From an uncultured Bifidobacterium sp. (GTDB taxonomy: Bacteria > Actinomycetota > Actinomycetes > Actinomycetales > Bifidobacteriaceae), in NCBI RefSeq assembly GCF_949292005.1, contig NZ_CASEXV010000015.1, positions 1 through 37,263 of the forward strand: a stretch of 37,263 bases of DNA. Reading direction: 5' to 3'. The notes beneath the pieces were generated by a model. The model was not told the origin of the DNA, did not search any database, and saw only the letters and a list, made by a program, of their open reading frames with translations. Below are positions 8,583-18,199 of the stretch, one piece after another (positions within the stretch are counted from its first letter, which is position 1; each line of letters starts with the position of its first letter). The translations under genes and the position numbers were made by a program.

Positions 8583-10250
8583 TCATGATCTTTCGGCCAG
8601 AATCTGCAGTGGCTCGTATCTCATGACGAACACCACCGCGACAAGCGAGGACACTATCGTCAGCCCCAGTCCTATGAGCATGAGCTGGCCGACGACCGTG
8701 AGATTCACGCTGGCGTTGATTGAGGACAGATATTTCGTCGTGTTTGTTTTGAAGGCACCGCCGGGACTGTTGGAGTTGGACGATTGCGGCTGTGATGTGG
8801 AGCCGCCGCTGGTCGTGGTGGACGAGGAGCTCGACGAGCTCGACGAGCTCTGCGTGGACGACGAGTTTGACGAGCCGTTCTGCTGGCCTCCTGCGCCTCC
8901 CTGCATTTCGCGGCCGAACTGCTGCGTCTGGCTGGTCTGCTCGCTCTGCTGCGAGGACACCTGGCTGGCGAGAAGCTTGTTTGACACCGGAACCGATGTG
9001 ACCGCTCCCGCCACCGCGCCGATCGCGAGTCCGATCATCGTCACGATCAGAAGCTCAAGCACGAACTGTATGGCGACCTTCGCCTTCTTCACACCGATGG
9101 CGGTCAGTACTCCCACCTCGTATTTGCGTTCACGAACGGTGAAGAGGTTGAGCGCGACGAGGACCACGGCGCCCACCGCCAGCACGACGAGAAGAAGAGT
9201 CAAGGCGAAGGACGAGAGGTTGTTGAGTGGAACAAGGCTGGACTCGTACTCGTCCACGTCGGTGGAACTCACGGTGTAGCTGCTGGACAGTCCGGCCTTC
9301 TTCACGTCCTTGACGAAGGTCTCGTAGTCGTCTTTGCTGGAGAAGACGTAGGTGAAGCTCAGCTGGGCCGTGGCGTCATCACCGGATGTGGTGTCGAGAC
9401 CAAGCTTCTTCAGCGTCGACACCGAAGTGTAGATGGCGTTGGCGGGATCCGAGCTCGTCGAGGAGTTGGGACCAGACGTCGACGAGGAGTCGCTGGAGTT
9501 CTTGTAGATTCCGACGACGGTCAGCTTGTGCGTGGTGGATGAGTCGCTCGAGTCGGTGACCTTGATGGTGTCCCCGACTCTGATGTCATTGAACTCGGCG
9601 AGCGATTTGGAGACGATCACGTCTCCGTCGGAGTCGGAGTCATACCCGAACACCTTGCCTGAGCTCATGGTGAAGCTGCCGTTGCTCGCGTTGGCCACGG
9701 CCGTGTCGGAGGAGAATCCGACGAGCTCGAAATCACCCGACTCCGTCTGCTCCTCCATCATCCCTTGGCCGCCGCTCTGGCCTCCGGGGGCCTGCTGGTT
9801 GGATTGCAAGTTCGAACTCGACGACGAGGATGACGAGGTAGTCTCCACGGGTTGGAAGGAGGTCGTCTTGGAGACCGAGGCCGTCAGCGTGTAATACGTA
9901 TTGGCCACGGCCGAGGAGGCCTTGGCGTATTTCTTGTATGTAGCCAGACTCAGCTGCTTGTTGCTCAACGATTTGCGCAGGCTTTTGAAATCTGGGGTCG
10001 ATGAGCTCGACGAGGACGATGAGGCCGACGCCGAGGACCGCTGCTGGGAGATGAGCTTGCTTCTGTTCAGGTCGATTTGGGCGGTGATCGTCGTGTCGCT
10101 GAGGCCTGTCTCGCGGGCCGTCTGCGCCGCCTGACGTATGGAGAGTCCGATGGTCGCCGCGGCCGCGATGATCGCGACGATGATGACGATCAATATGTTG
10201 CGCCCTTTCGAGCGCGAGACGCTCCGCAGGGCGTTCTTCACTATGAACAT
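8583..10250 (-). CDS. FtsX/MacB-type ABC permease with Ser-rich extracellular regions
   Basis: The 555-residue protein has the MacB layout. TM1 is at about 18-38, followed by a large periplasm-side (here extracellular) domain (about 40-345), TM2 (346-370), TM3 (396-420) and TM4 (520-543). The TVRERKYEVGVLTAIG motif after TM2 is the standard FtsX-domain coupling segment. Odd features are poly-Ser stretches at about 76-84, 139-146 and 468-477, and a 70-residue Ser/Gln/Gly loop (428-498) between TM3 and TM4, where MacB proteins normally have a short turn. It has AAGGA five bases before the ATG and forms a two-gene unit with the downstream ATPase. Substrate is unknown; peptide or cell-envelope export or signalling is the usual role. 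Confidence 0.85.
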   Translation of the reverse strand: MFIVKNALRSVSRSKGRNILIVIIVAIIAAAATIGLSIRQAAQTARETGLSDTTITAQIDLNRSKLISQQRSSASASSSSSSSSTPDFKSLRKSLSNKQLSLATYKKYAKASSAVANTYYTLTASVSKTTSFQPVETTSSSSSSSSNLQSNQQAPGGQSGGQGMMEEQTESGDFELVGFSSDTAVANASNGSFTMSSGKVFGYDSDSDGDVIVSKSLAEFNDIRVGDTIKVTDSSDSSTTHKLTVVGIYKNSSDSSSTSGPNSSTSSDPANAIYTSVSTLKKLGLDTTSGDDATAQLSFTYVFSSKDDYETFVKDVKKAGLSSSYTVSSTDVDEYESSLVPLNNLSSFALTLLLVVLAVGAVVLVALNLFTVRERKYEVGVLTAIGVKKAKVAIQFVLELLIVTMIGLAIGAVAGAVTSVPVSNKLLASQVSSQQSEQTSQTQQFGREMQGGAGGQQNGSSNSSSTQSSSSSSSSSSTTTSGGSTSQPQSSNSNSPGGAFKTNTTKYLSSINASVNLTVVGQLMLIGLGLTIVSSLVAVVFVMRYEPLQILAERS

Positions 10251-10496
10251 GGGTGTCCTTGTGGTGATAGGTTGTTCTGCTGATCAGTGCCGCCGCTGGG
10301 CGGTATGGTTCCATAAGACATCTGCGCCATTGCAGGCGCCTGCATTACTCATGAACCGAAGCTGTGAAAAAACTTGGACGAAGCTGGGAACGCATGATGT
10401 CGAAGCCTTGCGTCACGGATAGGCGGAGGCGAGAAAACAGCGAGAAAACAGGCAGAGGTGGGAGGATAGCCGGATGAAGCCGGTAAACGGGATAAA

Positions 10497-11417
10497 GTGG
10501 ACGTCATGCCCATTGACCCCTCAGTGATAGACAACCCCCGCTCCGGCCGGCTCCGCAAGGCGCTGGATCTCGCCGATTCACGCTTCCGCCGTCGGTTCGG
10601 GCGCTTTCTGGTTGAGGGCCCTCAGTCCGTGCGCGAGGCCCTGTCGTGGGATTCCGATGCGATGCGTGACGTCTTCGTCGCGGACGATCTTATGGATGAT
10701 CCTGATACGGACGGCGGCCCGGTTGGCGGGTCCTCACGGGTGTCAATCTTGGTCGATCGGGCGGTGGAGCTTGGGATCCATGTGCATCCCGTGGACTCCG
10801 GTCTTATGGGACGGGTCGCTTCCGAGGCTCAGGGGATCTTCTCGGTCTGCGACATTCCCACGGATGCTTCCATGAACCCGCAGGTCGGGGCAGACATCCC
10901 CGGACGGTCCTTGGTGTCCGCCTTCTGGCAGATACGCGATCCAGGGAACGCGGGGGCGGTGATTCGTGTGGCAGATGCCGCGGGATGTTCTGTGGTGGTT
11001 TTTGTCGATGATTGCGTGGACCCCTATTCGCCCAAGGTCGTGCGCTCGAGCGCGGGATCCCTGTTCCATATTCCCGTCTTGCGGATGGGGACCGAGAAAT
11101 TCCTCGAATGGAGCCGCACACGGCCGGTTCCAATGGTCGCCGCGGATGTGCACGGCACCGACGGGCGGCCTGCGCGGATGTTGCCCGATGTAGTCGACGA
11201 GGGTGCGGTGGCATCGGGGGGAAGCGTTATTTTCGGCAATGAGGCGCGTGGTCTTCCCGACGACATTCTCGACCGCGTGGACACGGTGGTGAGTATTCCC
11301 ATGTATGGGAGGGCGGAATCCATGAACCTCGCCACGAGCGCGGCGGTCATGCTGTTCACGATGGCCATGTCGGGGCGGGGTATGTCGAGTCATGTTGGGA
11401 CAATCGAACGTCGGTGA
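10497..11417 (+). CDS. SpoU/TrmH family RNA 2'-O-methyltransferase
   Basis: The product is 306 residues if the GTG at 10497 is used, or 303 from the ATG at 10506. Neither has a strong ribosome binding site. An N-terminal substrate-binding part precedes a SPOUT knot domain with all three family motifs: GNAGAVIRVADAAG, a VVRSSAGSLFHIPV segment, and FGNEARGLP followed by VSIPMYGRAESMNLATSAA. Such enzymes methylate ribose 2'-OH groups of rRNA or tRNA with S-adenosylmethionine. The precise RNA target cannot be told from this sequence. It lies just upstream of pheS, with its stop about 60 bp from the preferred pheS start, so co-transcription is likely. Confidence 0.88.
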   Translation: MDVMPIDPSVIDNPRSGRLRKALDLADSRFRRRFGRFLVEGPQSVREALSWDSDAMRDVFVADDLMDDPDTDGGPVGGSSRVSILVDRAVELGIHVHPVDSGLMGRVASEAQGIFSVCDIPTDASMNPQVGADIPGRSLVSAFWQIRDPGNAGAVIRVADAAGCSVVVFVDDCVDPYSPKVVRSSAGSLFHIPVLRMGTEKFLEWSRTRPVPMVAADVHGTDGRPARMLPDVVDEGAVASGGSVIFGNEARGLPDDILDRVDTVVSIPMYGRAESMNLATSAAVMLFTMAMSGRGMSSHVGTIERR

Positions 11418-11479
11418 ATGGCCTGTCGGTTCATAGGGGAGAACGTCCCCCACGGCCGGTCGACGCGGAAAGGGAACCA

Positions 11480-12547
11480 GTGTCACAGGATGCGGTGTTC
11501 GATGCGCAGGCGGTGACCGATGCGGTCAACGCGGGCATCGATGAGATAGCCGGGGCCTCCAGCTCAGAGGAGCTCGCCTCCATCAGAACTCGTTACGCGG
11601 GGGCGCAGTCAGCGCTCACCTTGGCTGGACGGGCGTTGGGATCCCTCCCCGCCGATCAGCGCAAGGATGCCGGGAAACTCGTCGGAAAACTCAAGGCCGA
11701 GTTCGGCCGCGCTTTGGCCTCACGCCAGAGCGAGGTCAAGAAGGACGAGGAAACCCGAGCGCTTGCCGCCGAAACGGTGGACATGACGCTTCCCGTTCGC
11801 AGAAGGCCATTGGGCGCGCGGCATCCCCTTCCCAAACTTATGGAGGACGTCGAGGACCTTTTCGTGTCCATGGGATGGCAGATATCCCAGGGCCCTGAGG
11901 TGGAAAGCGAATGGTACGATTTTGACGCGCTCAACTTCGGTCCCGACCATCCCGCGCGTCAGATGCAGGACACCTTCTATGTCAAAGGAAACCAGGCCAA
12001 GGACGCCGCGGGATTCGTCGGTTCCAACATGGTTCTTCGCACGCAGACGTCGTCGGATCAGGTTCGCGCGCTGCTGACGCGCGGCGTGCCGCTGTACATT
12101 GCGTGTCCTGGACGCGTGTTCCGCACCGATGAGCTGGACGCCACCCACACCCCGGTGTTCCACCAGTGCGAGGCTCTCGCGGTCGATGAGCATCTGACCA
12201 TGGCCGATCTCAAGGGAGTGCTTGACAAGCTTGCCGTGGCCATGTTCGGATCCGAGGCGAAAAGCCGTCTTCGTCCCAGTTACTTCCCCTTCACCGAGCC
12301 GAGCGCCGAGCTTGACCTGTGGTTTCCGGACAAGAAGGGTGGCCCCGGATGGATCGAATGGGGCGGATGCGGAATGGTCAATCCGAACGTTCTCAAGTCG
12401 GCCGGCCTTGATCCCGATAGATACACCGGATTCGCCTTCGGTGTGGGTATGGAGCGGACACTGCTTCTGCGCCACGACATCAACGACATGCACGATCTTG
12501 TCGAGGGCGACGTGCGTTTCAGCAATCAATTTGTGATGGGGGAGTGA
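11480..12547 (+). CDS. pheS: Phenylalanine-tRNA ligase alpha subunit
   Basis: PheS and PheT form the alpha2beta2 enzyme that charges tRNA-Phe. I choose the GTG at 11480 because GGAAAGGGA lies just upstream, giving 355 residues. An earlier in-frame ATG at 11414 overlaps the previous gene and has no such site. The N-terminal helical arm (to about residue 90) is followed by the class II catalytic core. Motif 2 reads FRTDELDATHTPVFHQCE and motif 3 reads GFAFGVGMERTLLLRH. The stop is seven bases from the pheT start, so the two are translated from one message. No T-box leader is present. Confidence 0.96.
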   Translation: MSQDAVFDAQAVTDAVNAGIDEIAGASSSEELASIRTRYAGAQSALTLAGRALGSLPADQRKDAGKLVGKLKAEFGRALASRQSEVKKDEETRALAAETVDMTLPVRRRPLGARHPLPKLMEDVEDLFVSMGWQISQGPEVESEWYDFDALNFGPDHPARQMQDTFYVKGNQAKDAAGFVGSNMVLRTQTSSDQVRALLTRGVPLYIACPGRVFRTDELDATHTPVFHQCEALAVDEHLTMADLKGVLDKLAVAMFGSEAKSRLRPSYFPFTEPSAELDLWFPDKKGGPGWIEWGGCGMVNPNVLKSAGLDPDRYTGFAFGVGMERTLLLRHDINDMHDLVEGDVRFSNQFVMGE

Positions 12548-12554
12548 TCGGGCC

Positions 12555-15155
12555 ATGCCTATGGTGGATATTGACTGGCTCAAGGAGCATGTCGAGGTTC
12601 CCGCGGACCTCACCTATGAGCGTCTCGCGCAGGATCTGGTGCGGGTTGGTCTGGAGGAGGAGGAGATCCACCCCTCTCAGGTCACCGGACCGATCGTGGT
12701 GGGATACGTCGTGGATGCGACGCCTGAGCCGCAGAAGAACGGGAAGACCATCAACTGGTGCCACGTGGATGTTGGGGACCGGTACAACGCGGTGGATGAA
12801 TCGGGTCATAAGGTCCCGCGCGGAATCGTTTGCGGGGCACCCAACATGGCCGCCGGCGAGAAGGTCGTCGTGACGCTTCCGGGAGCCGTTCTTCCGGGAG
12901 ATTTCCACATTGAGCCGCGCAAGACCTATGGACACGTGTCGGATGGGATGTGCGCATCGGAGCGTGAGCTTGGACTGGGTGACAGCCATGACGGAATCAT
13001 TCTTCTGGGCGATTATGGCCTCACCGACGACGAGGTGGCCGCGCTGTCCCCGGGGGACGACCTGATGCCCATCCTGCATCTGGACCAGCCGATTCTTGAG
13101 ATCAACATCACGCCCGACCGTGGTTACGCATTCTCGTATCGTGGCGTGTGCCGCGAGTACCACCATTCCACGGGGGCCGTGTATGTAGACCCCGTCGACA
13201 GGCTTGATTCGCAGGCACCGCGGCTGTGCGGGTCGCATGCCGGCGACATCGAGGTGTCCATCGAGGACGGCAATCCCATTCATGACGTTGCCGGATGCTG
13301 CCGATACTACGCGCGTGCAATCAAGGGGTTGGACCCGCACGCCTCCACGCCTCAATGGATGCGTCGCCGTCTTGTGCGGGCCGGAGTTCGCCCCATCTCT
13401 CTGGCCGTGGATGTGACCAATTACGTCATGCTCGATCTGGGGCAGCCCATGCACGCCTACGATCTTGACAAGATCGCGGTGCCGATCGTCGTTCGTCGTG
13501 CCCATGACGGCGAGCGTCTGACGACTTTGGATGGCAAGGACCATGATCTTGACCCCGAGGATCTGCTCATCACCGACTCCCCGGACGGCAAACAGGGGTC
13601 GAGGATACTTGGCCTTGCCGGAGTGATGGGGGGGTTGTACGGCGAGGTGACCGGGGAGACGACCAACGTTCTTCTTGAGTCGGCGTGCTTCGACCAGGTG
13701 TCCATAGCACGTTCCGCCAGGCGCCACAAGACGCCGTCCGAGGCATCCCGCCGCTTCGAGCGGGGTGTGGATCCGCAGCTTCAACCGGCGGCGGCGCAGA
13801 TGGCCGCGGAATTGCTGTCCCGTTATGGTGGCGGACGGCCCTCGGAAAGCCCCACCGACGTGAACAACACGGTCCGGCGTCGCCCCATTCATTTCAGGGC
13901 GTCCGAGGTGGCCCGTCTGACTGGATTGACCACAGACATCAACCGCATCAACGACATTCTCACGGACATCGGATGCTCTGTCGCGGGTGGCGGAAACGGG
14001 GAGTTCTCCGTCACGGCCCCCAGTTGGAGGCCCGATCTCAACGAGGCGTGCGACCTTGTCGAGGAGGTCGCCAGACTTGTCGGGTACGACGAGATACCGG
14101 TCACCGTTCCGCCGGCTCCTGTCCAAGGGGCCGTGGGACTCACCGATGAGCAGCGGCGCCGACGCGAGGTGGCCGATGAGCTCGCCGAGTTCTCGATGAC
14201 CGAGGCGTTGAGCTACCCATTCGTAGGGGCTGAGGATTTCTCGGCTTTCGGATGGAACGTCGATGACCTTGCGCCCATCAGCGTGGAGATCGCCAACCCA
14301 CTTGCTGCCGATCGTCCGTACCTACGCCGCATGATCCTTCCCACGCTGGCGCAGACCGTCCAGCGAAACAGGCGTCGCGGAATGGACGATGTCGCATTGT
14401 ATGAAATCGGCCACGTCTATCTGTGGGACCCGATGGCACCCGCCATTCCCGCGCTTCCGGGAGGTGTTCGTCCCAGTGACGACCAACTTGCGGCATTGGA
14501 CGCGGGGCTTCCAGACCAGCCGATGCATGTGTCGGGCATCCTCACCGGCATGGCCATTGACTCTGGGTGGTTGGGCGAGCGGCGTGCCGTGGACTGGACC
14601 GACGCGGTCGAGACCGTGCGGCGCGTATGCGACAGGTTGGGGGCCGATTGCGAGTTGGAGCAGCCCGACCATGCCGACGTTCCCGTGCAGTGGCATCCGG
14701 GGCGGTTCGCATATATGACTCTTGATGGGATTCGGATTGGACTCGTGGGCGAACTTCATCCGCACGTCAACGATTCCTTGGGATTCCCCTCGCACTCCGC
14801 GGCGTTCGAGATCGACCTGACGGCGATGTTCGGGATGCTCGACGGCAAGCCGGTTCAGGCCCGTCCGATTTCCGCCTATCCGCCTGTGAAGCAGGATCTG
14901 GCATTCACTGTGCCGACATCCGTCTCCGCCGCTCAATTGGCGCACACCATCCGTGACGCGGCGGGCGATGAGCTTGAGGACATCCATGTGTTCGATGTGT
15001 TCACCGGTGGACAGCTTGGTGAGGGTGTGAAGTCATTGGCGTTCTCCGTCACCTTCCGCGCGATGGACAGGACGTTGACGGCGCAGGACAGCGAACGTAT
15101 CAGAGGGGCCATTGTCGATGCCGCGCGGTCTTTGGGAGCGAGCCTGAGGGCATGA
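12555..15155 (+). CDS. pheT: Phenylalanine-tRNA ligase beta subunit
   Basis: This 866-residue subunit has the usual bacterial order. It begins with an N-terminal segment and an OB-type tRNA-binding domain (about 40-155). The B3/B4 editing domain and the B5 domain follow (to about 480). Next is a catalytic-like core, and last a C-terminal ferredoxin-fold anticodon-binding domain starting near ISAYPPVKQDLAF. Editing of mischarged Tyr-tRNA-Phe is a known role of B3/B4. A GGGGGAG site at the end of pheS precedes the ATG. A second ATG two codons later is also possible. Length is normal and no frameshift is seen. Confidence 0.96.
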   Translation: MPMVDIDWLKEHVEVPADLTYERLAQDLVRVGLEEEEIHPSQVTGPIVVGYVVDATPEPQKNGKTINWCHVDVGDRYNAVDESGHKVPRGIVCGAPNMAAGEKVVVTLPGAVLPGDFHIEPRKTYGHVSDGMCASERELGLGDSHDGIILLGDYGLTDDEVAALSPGDDLMPILHLDQPILEINITPDRGYAFSYRGVCREYHHSTGAVYVDPVDRLDSQAPRLCGSHAGDIEVSIEDGNPIHDVAGCCRYYARAIKGLDPHASTPQWMRRRLVRAGVRPISLAVDVTNYVMLDLGQPMHAYDLDKIAVPIVVRRAHDGERLTTLDGKDHDLDPEDLLITDSPDGKQGSRILGLAGVMGGLYGEVTGETTNVLLESACFDQVSIARSARRHKTPSEASRRFERGVDPQLQPAAAQMAAELLSRYGGGRPSESPTDVNNTVRRRPIHFRASEVARLTGLTTDINRINDILTDIGCSVAGGGNGEFSVTAPSWRPDLNEACDLVEEVARLVGYDEIPVTVPPAPVQGAVGLTDEQRRRREVADELAEFSMTEALSYPFVGAEDFSAFGWNVDDLAPISVEIANPLAADRPYLRRMILPTLAQTVQRNRRRGMDDVALYEIGHVYLWDPMAPAIPALPGGVRPSDDQLAALDAGLPDQPMHVSGILTGMAIDSGWLGERRAVDWTDAVETVRRVCDRLGADCELEQPDHADVPVQWHPGRFAYMTLDGIRIGLVGELHPHVNDSLGFPSHSAAFEIDLTAMFGMLDGKPVQARPISAYPPVKQDLAFTVPTSVSAAQLAHTIRDAAGDELEDIHVFDVFTGGQLGEGVKSLAFSVTFRAMDRTLTAQDSERIRGAIVDAARSLGASLRA

Positions 15156-15177
15156 TGTCTGACGACGGGGAGGAACG

Positions 15178-15747
15178 ATGAGCATGGTGACGCATGATCA
15201 GAGCGGCGTGCCGGATTCGCCGCGCGCCCATGAGTCCTCCCGACCGGCATCCGACGCGTCGGAGACCCGGGAACCGAGGTACGGACAGGTGCGTGTTCCC
15301 AAATACGGTGCGTCGGCCTCGTCCTATCCGGACTCCTATGATCCGTACATCTATGGCGCGCCCGACGGGGAATCCGCAGGGGGCTCCGTCGGCGGCCGGC
15401 GTGATGCGGGTCCGGTCCCAGCTGTCGAGGCTCCGCAGCGTCCTCAGCAGGAACCGTCCCCGAATCCTTTCGAGGGACGGTTGGATGTGTATGGGCCCAT
15501 CTCGCTGATTCTCGCGTTGTTGGGTGTCCCTATCCTTCCCGCGATCATGGGACTGATGTGCATGTGGCGGACACGCCGTTTCCACATGCGTGGATTCGGA
15601 TGGGGACTCGCCGCAGTCATCATCAATGTGCTGAGCCTCATGCTGGGGATTTGGCTGGTCCAGCAGGGCTTCACCACTGATCAACTGTGGTCCCTTGTGA
15701 CCGGAAGCGGGTCGACGGGATCGGGATCGGACATGGTGTCCGCCTGA
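15178..15747 (+). CDS. Small two-TM membrane protein with disordered N-terminus (DUF4190-like)
   Basis: The 189-residue product has a hydrophilic first 100 residues rich in Pro, Ser, Asp and Tyr. Two membrane helices follow at about 106-129 and 139-163, then a Gly/Ser tail. The two-helix hairpin with RTRRFHMRGFGWGLAAVIIN between and into the helices resembles DUF4190-type proteins, but this is a weak assignment and no function is known. A GGGGAGG site precedes the ATG. It sits between pheT and argC; the gap to pheT is only 22 bp, so it is probably read with pheST. Confidence 0.7.
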   Translation: MSMVTHDQSGVPDSPRAHESSRPASDASETREPRYGQVRVPKYGASASSYPDSYDPYIYGAPDGESAGGSVGGRRDAGPVPAVEAPQRPQQEPSPNPFEGRLDVYGPISLILALLGVPILPAIMGLMCMWRTRRFHMRGFGWGLAAVIINVLSLMLGIWLVQQGFTTDQLWSLVTGSGSTGSGSDMVSA

Positions 15748-15824
15748 CGCGGGTGCGGCGCGGGGCTGGAACGACGGCCGTCGGCGCTGTGCGCGTGGTC
15801 CAAGGGAGATCGCCCGACACGCTG

Positions 15825-15857
15825 GTATGTATATATGCAAATCTATGTATATTATGT
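15825..15857 (+). promoter_or_regulatory. AT-rich promoter/operator before argC, candidate ArgR site
   Basis: A sharply AT-rich patch in GC-rich surroundings contains ATGTATATATGCA at 15827-15839, then TATGTATATTATG at 15844-15856. These are two imperfect palindromes spaced as paired ARG boxes often are. They resemble the cleaner palindrome before argG. TATATT at 15848-15853 could be the -10 box, so a bound repressor would overlap it. ArgR binding is inferred from position and similarity only. Confidence 0.5.
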
Positions 15858-15899
15858 GTCAGGAATTCATTCGACTCGATTGATGTGGGGAGCGCAGAC

Positions 15900-16994
15900 A
15901 TGTCGGTATTGTCCGTTGCGGTCGCCGGTGCGACCGGGTATGCCGGCGGCGAGGCGTTGAGGATCCTCGCCGGGCATCCGGGTTTCGAGGTCACGTGCGT
16001 CACCGGGCACTCATCCGTGGGGGAACGTCTTGGATCGTTCATGCCGCACATTCCCCAGTATGCGAATCTGCGTGTGGAGGACACCACACCCGATGTCCTG
16101 CGCGGACACGACGTCGTCATCATGGCATTGCCGCACGGCGCGTCGGGAGCGCTGGCCGCCGCGATCGGGGATGGGCCCGTGATGGTCGATCTGGGTGCCG
16201 ACCACAGGTTGCAGACGAAGTCCGCGTGGGACGAGTTCTATGGAGGAACATACTATCCCGCCTGGGTCTATGGCATGCCCGAGCTCATCACCGGAACAGG
16301 TCCGGATGGCGCGATCAGGAGGGAACGCGAGGAACTTCGCGGAGCGAGGGCGATCGCCGGTCCCGGATGCAATGTCACCGCCACCACGCTTGCCATCCAG
16401 CCAGCCGTCCATGACGGACTCATCGATTCCACCGGAATCGTCGCCGATCTGGTCGTCGGATATTCTGGGGCGGGCAAGGCGCTTAAACGCACCGGTCTTC
16501 TCGCCGCCGAGGCGTTGGGTTCGGCGGTGCCCTACGGAGTGGGCGGAACGCACAGGCATATTCCCGAGATCCAGCAGAATCTGGCCCATGCGGCCGGACT
16601 GTCGGCGAATGAGGCCGCGCGGTTCCCCTTGGCGTTCACACCGGTTCTGGCACCGATGTCCCGTGGGATCCTCGCTGTGGTTTCCGCGCCCCTGAGTGAG
16701 AAGGCGTCCTCCCTCGACGACGATGAGATCAGGGCATCGTGGGCCAGAGCCTACGAGGGACAGTCATTCATGGTTCTTCTCGATCCTCCGGACATGCCCG
16801 CCACCGCCAACGTGCTGGGATCCAACGCCGCCCATCTGCAGGTGGCCGTCGATAGGAGGGCTGGCCGTCTGATCGCCATGGCGGCGATCGACAATCTCAA
16901 CCGGGGCACCGCCGGCCAGGCCATGCAATCCCTCAACATCGCCCTCGGACTTCCCGAGGATCAAGGTCTGACGACGATAGGAGTGGCACCATGA
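15900..16994 (+). CDS. argC: N-acetyl-gamma-glutamyl-phosphate reductase
   Basis: ArgC carries out the third step of arginine synthesis, NADPH-dependent reduction of N-acetylglutamyl phosphate to the semialdehyde. I place the start at the ATG at 15900 (364 residues), which has GGGGAG eight bases upstream and directly yields SVAVAGATGYAGGE, the NADP-binding turn. The upstream in-frame extension is not expected to be translated. The catalytic Cys157 is in GPGCNVTA, and PYGVGGTHRHIPEI lies later, as in the family. The gene overlaps argJ by four bases (ATGA). It begins the arginine cluster and follows the candidate ArgR operator. Confidence 0.96.
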   Translation: MSVLSVAVAGATGYAGGEALRILAGHPGFEVTCVTGHSSVGERLGSFMPHIPQYANLRVEDTTPDVLRGHDVVIMALPHGASGALAAAIGDGPVMVDLGADHRLQTKSAWDEFYGGTYYPAWVYGMPELITGTGPDGAIRREREELRGARAIAGPGCNVTATTLAIQPAVHDGLIDSTGIVADLVVGYSGAGKALKRTGLLAAEALGSAVPYGVGGTHRHIPEIQQNLAHAAGLSANEAARFPLAFTPVLAPMSRGILAVVSAPLSEKASSLDDDEIRASWARAYEGQSFMVLLDPPDMPATANVLGSNAAHLQVAVDRRAGRLIAMAAIDNLNRGTAGQAMQSLNIALGLPEDQGLTTIGVAP

Positions 16995-18160
16995 GCGTGA
17001 CATATGCGCAAGGTTTTTCGGCTGCCGGTGTTGCAGCCGGCGTTTCATCCATTCCCGGCAAGCGTGACGTCGCGCTTGTGGTGAACCAGGGACCGTGCGA
17101 CGCCATAGCGGGAGTGTTCACGTCGAACCGTTTCTGCGCGGCCCCCGTCCAGTGGTCGCGGGGAGTGGTCGCTGACGGTCACGCGACCGCCGTGGTCCTT
17201 AATTCCGGTGGTGCGAACGCGTGTACGGGGGATGAGGGTCTGTCGCAGTCGCAGGCCACCGCGGCGCGGCTCGCGGCGCATCTGGGAGTCGACGAGAAGC
17301 GTGTGGCGGTGTGCTCCACAGGCCTGATCGGCGAGCTTCTTCCCCTGGAGAAGATTCTGCGCGGCGTCGACGACGCGTATGGCCATCTGGGAGATGATGA
17401 GGATTCGGGGGAGGACGCGGCGCATGCGATCATGACGACCGACACCACGGCGAAAACCGTGCGGGTGGGCGGCGAGGGATATCGTCTGGGAGGCATGGTC
17501 AAGGGATCCGGCATGATAGCCCCCCAGCTGGCCACGATGCTGTGCGTGATCACCACCGACGCGGTGGTCTCCCCGGAGGATCTGCGATCCGCGCTGGAAT
17601 CTGGGGTTGACCGTTCCTTCAATAGGATCGACGTTGATGGATGTATGTCCACCAACGATTCCGTTCTGCTCCTTGCGTCGGGTGCGTCCGGCGTCACGCC
17701 CGATCCCATGGAGTTCCGTGGACGCGTCGCCGAGGCGTGCGCATCTTTGGCCCGCCAGATAGTCGGCGATGGCGAGGGGGCGAGCCACGATGTGAGGATC
17801 CGCGTCACCGGTGCCGATGATGAGCAGGCCGCATTGGCCTGCGCCAGGGCGGTGGCGGCATCGAACCTTCTGAAATGCGCCATCTATGGCAATGATCCCA
17901 ACTGGGGTCGTGTCGTCAGCTCTCTGGGCACCGTGCCCGTCTCGGTGGCGAGGTTCACCGCGTCCGACGTGACGGTCGACATCAACGGGGTGCGCGTGTG
18001 CGACGGCGGTAAGCCGGGAAGGGACCGGTCCGAGGTCGACATGACTCCTTGGGAGGTGCATATCGACATCGATCTTCATGTGGGCGTGGGCGAGGCCGAG
18101 GTGTGGACCGACGACCTGACCCTCGACTATGTGCACATCAACGCCGACTACGAGAGCTGA
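16991..18160 (+). CDS. argJ: Glutamate N-acetyltransferase / amino-acid N-acetyltransferase (bifunctional ArgJ)
   Basis: ArgJ transfers acetyl from N-acetylornithine to glutamate, and in many bacteria also makes N-acetylglutamate from acetyl-CoA. The 389-residue precursor self-cleaves before the nucleophilic Thr, here Thr182 in QLATMLCVITTDA, to give alpha and beta chains. KGSGMIAPQ upstream of it and the C-terminal GNDPNWGRV motif are family marks. The presence of ArgJ and the absence of argA and argE in the window point to the cyclic acetyl-recycling pathway. Whether it is mono- or bifunctional cannot be read directly. The start overlaps the argC stop. Confidence 0.96.
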   Translation: MSVTYAQGFSAAGVAAGVSSIPGKRDVALVVNQGPCDAIAGVFTSNRFCAAPVQWSRGVVADGHATAVVLNSGGANACTGDEGLSQSQATAARLAAHLGVDEKRVAVCSTGLIGELLPLEKILRGVDDAYGHLGDDEDSGEDAAHAIMTTDTTAKTVRVGGEGYRLGGMVKGSGMIAPQLATMLCVITTDAVVSPEDLRSALESGVDRSFNRIDVDGCMSTNDSVLLLASGASGVTPDPMEFRGRVAEACASLARQIVGDGEGASHDVRIRVTGADDEQAALACARAVAASNLLKCAIYGNDPNWGRVVSSLGTVPVSVARFTASDVTVDINGVRVCDGGKPGRDRSEVDMTPWEVHIDIDLHVGVGEAEVWTDDLTLDYVHINADYES

Positions 18161-18199
18161 CAAGGCCCGGCTCCACGGGGCCGGTGGAAGGGAAGTGTC

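Noticed and set aside
12519..14126. 535-codon open frame on the minus strand across pheT
   Set aside because: It is fully antisense to intact pheT, has no recognisable domain, and long antisense frames are expected in GC-rich genes.
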